DNA from: Chthonobacter rhizosphaerae
GTDB taxonomy: Bacteria > Pseudomonadota > Alphaproteobacteria > Rhizobiales > Pleomorphomonadaceae
DNA length: 64,000 bases
Direction: 5' to 3'
NCBI RefSeq assembly: GCF_013839525.1
Contig: NZ_JACDIS010000016.1
Span: 16,943 to 80,942, forward strand
Positions 63,143 to 64,000 of the stretch are shown piece by piece (the stretch's first letter is position 1; each line of letters starts with the position of its first letter). A program made the translations under genes and the position numbers. A model generated the notes under the pieces. That model did not search any database and had not been told where the DNA came from. It saw only the letters and a program-made list of their open reading frames with translations.

Positions 63143-63158
63143 CTAACGAGCTGTTAAC
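63143..63158. promoter_or_regulatory. CtrA-like box upstream of the DUF2336 gene
   Basis: CTAA (63143-63146), a 7-nt spacer, TTAAC (63154-63158) matches the CtrA consensus TTAA-N7-TTAAC at 8 of 9 fixed positions. It is the only near-full match I noticed. CtrA is the master cell-cycle regulator in alphaproteobacteria. Confidence 0.5.
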
Positions 63159-63236
63159 CGAGGCGAGCGCGAGCGTGGCCGTGGCCGACGACCGGCGGTC
63201 TTTCGCCGGTCCGGTTCGTTCCGCGCGCGGCCGTGG

Positions 63237-63383
63237 TCAGAGGGCGACCGCGATGGCGAGAATGATAACGCCCAGCATGGCGAGCGTAGAAAAGAGCGCG
63301 CGCGGTACGGCGAACGACGTGTTGAAGGTTTCCGCAAGCATCGGGCCGAAGCCATTGGTGCTCTCGCCTGACGTCGTCTTCAT
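63237..63383 (-). CDS. 48-residue single-pass membrane peptide
   Basis: A short protein from ATG 63383 (GGGGG about 7 nt upstream). The N-terminal 28 residues are polar (MKTTSGESTNGFGPMLAETF), followed by one hydrophobic helix, LFSTLAMLGVIILAIAVAL, at the extreme C-terminus, which suggests a tail-anchored or N-in membrane peptide. It is not a Flp pilin by its motifs. Function unknown; coding status rests on the ribosome site and the clean helix. Confidence 0.55.
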   Translation of the reverse strand: MKTTSGESTNGFGPMLAETFNTSFAVPRALFSTLAMLGVIILAIAVAL

Positions 63384-63586
63384 CGCAAAACCCCCAGTGC
63401 CGATGAAGAAAGGTGTAGCACGCCGCACTGACGAGACGAGCAGGTTGTCTAAACTTTGACGCGTGTTGGTTATCATCTCCTAAAGACGTTAAGCATAATC
63501 GTGCGACCGCCAGCGCGGCGAGCGCAAAGCTTGCGCTTGCGGCAGTGCTCCCGCCCGGAGCGACGACGGTCGGCGGCTGCCGGACA

Positions 63587-63624
63587 CGGCGGAAAACCGC
63601 GGCGTGGGGCGCCGCGGTTTCCGC
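63587..63624 (-). terminator. Hairpin after the repeat protein gene
   Basis: GGCGGAAA(A)CCGCGGCG (63587-63603) pairs with CGCCGCGGTTTCCGCC (63609-63624), with one bulged base and a short loop. It lies 44 nt after the stop of the minus-strand gene at 63668. No T-run follows. Confidence 0.5.
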
Positions 63625-63667
63625 CGGGAGGAGGAGGTCGGCGCCGGGGAGACGGCGCCGGGATCGC

Positions 63668-63985
63668 TCAGAAGAGGATCGGCAGGGGGAAGCCGAGGTC
63701 CACGTCGCCGACGGTCTGGTCGGCGATGGCGAAGACGCCGCCGTCGATGGAGTTGAGGAGGCCGTTGCCGGCGTTGACGTCGGCGGAGTTGAAGCCGGTG
63801 TTCATCTCGAAGGCCGGGTCGTAGTCGAAGCCGTGCTCCACGTCGCCGATCACCTGGGTGGCTTCGGCCACCACGGCGCCGTCCACGCTGTTGCCGATGC
63901 CGTTCGCGGCGGTGACGGAGGCGCTGTTCTGGCCCTGATTGACTTCGGAACCGAAAGCGGCGTGCCAGGGGGTCATGATGGTCAT
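63668..63985 (-). CDS. Small protein with two internal repeats
   Basis: A 105-residue protein from ATG 63985 (AAGGA upstream). Two units of about 37 residues share the pattern NSAxVxAxNGxxNSxDGxVx, then AxxxxxGDVxxGF: one begins near residue 20 (NSASVTAANGIGNSVDGAVV) and the other near residue 66 (NSADVNAGNGLLNSIDGGVF). The sequence is acidic, rich in Asn, Asp and Gly, with no Cys and no clear signal peptide. Such Asn/Asp/Gly repeats often form beta-solenoid surface proteins. I do not recognise the family. Confidence 0.65.
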   Translation of the reverse strand: MTIMTPWHAAFGSEVNQGQNSASVTAANGIGNSVDGAVVAEATQVIGDVEHGFDYDPAFEMNTGFNSADVNAGNGLLNSIDGGVFAIADQTVGDVDLGFPLPILF

Positions 63986-64000
63986 CCTTCTGTGTCAGTG

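Overview
The window is about 70 percent GC, densely packed, with many 4-nt ATGA/GTGA overlaps. It looks like chromosomal DNA of an alphaproteobacterium of the Hyphomicrobiales (Rhizobiales). The pointers are a MucR/Ros zinc-finger regulator, DUF5330, DUF6456, DUF1491 and DUF2336 proteins, a DivJ/PleC-type histidine kinase, a CtrA-like box, and a GAGCATTCTC mosaic palindrome of the kind scattered between rhizobial genes. The genus cannot be fixed from the sequence alone. No rRNA, tRNA, CRISPR array, insertion sequence or phage gene was seen.

Layout. 0-2.3 kb: a gene cut by the window edge, a TetR regulator, a small secreted protein and a cytochrome b561. 2.3-8.4 kb: a zinc-less MDR dehydrogenase, a degenerate PTPS/QueD-like protein, a GT4 glycosyltransferase and a SAM methyltransferase, followed by a cytosine-deaminase-like amidohydrolase and a convergent guanine deaminase. 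This set is the best candidate for an undescribed pathway, read here as pterin modification and turnover. 8.8-15 kb: formate-THF ligase, an Rrf2 regulator, a PilZ protein, a polysaccharide deacetylase, a uronate-dehydrogenase-like pseudoenzyme and an AT-rich island. 15-20.4 kb: an iron-type periplasmic operon (imelysin, di-heme cytochrome, imelysin, DUF1513). 20.4-25.2 kb: a PfkB sugar kinase, a tungstate ABC transporter (tupBCA) and a ferredoxin reductase. 25.3-29.3 kb: a xylose locus (LacI regulator, xylB, xylA) with two matching candidate operator sites.

29.5-40.1 kb: the methylmalonyl-CoA mutase module, with meaB and a DUF1131 lipoprotein on the minus strand and mutA-mutB on the plus strand. 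Between them lie an M20 dipeptidase, a HerA-like ATPase, a DUF2267-like protein and a LuxR regulator. 40.2-48.2 kb: a VapBC module with an operator across the vapB start codon, a haloacid dehalogenase, a class IV aminotransferase, a DUF1194 protein, a pseudo-receiver, sodB, DUF3833, oligopeptidase B and msrB. 48.3 kb: a short OmpA/MotB C-terminal remnant. 48.5-54.5 kb: a complete Mrp/Pha cation/proton antiporter operon, A to G.

54.8-64 kb: housekeeping and cell-cycle-flavoured genes: mucR, a mosaic palindrome that supplies the end of a hypothetical gene, a stand-alone DnaA domain-IV-like protein with a DUF6456 partner, sufE, DUF5330, a DivJ-like kinase, a peptidoglycan-binding protein, DUF1491, a DUF2336 gene with a CtrA-like box, a 48-aa membrane peptide and a small protein made of two internal repeats.

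How genes work together: mutAB with MeaB interconvert methylmalonyl-CoA and succinyl-CoA; xylBA feed xylose to the pentose phosphate pathway; the Mrp operon exchanges Na+ for H+. All function calls rest on motif recognition by eye; no database search was run.
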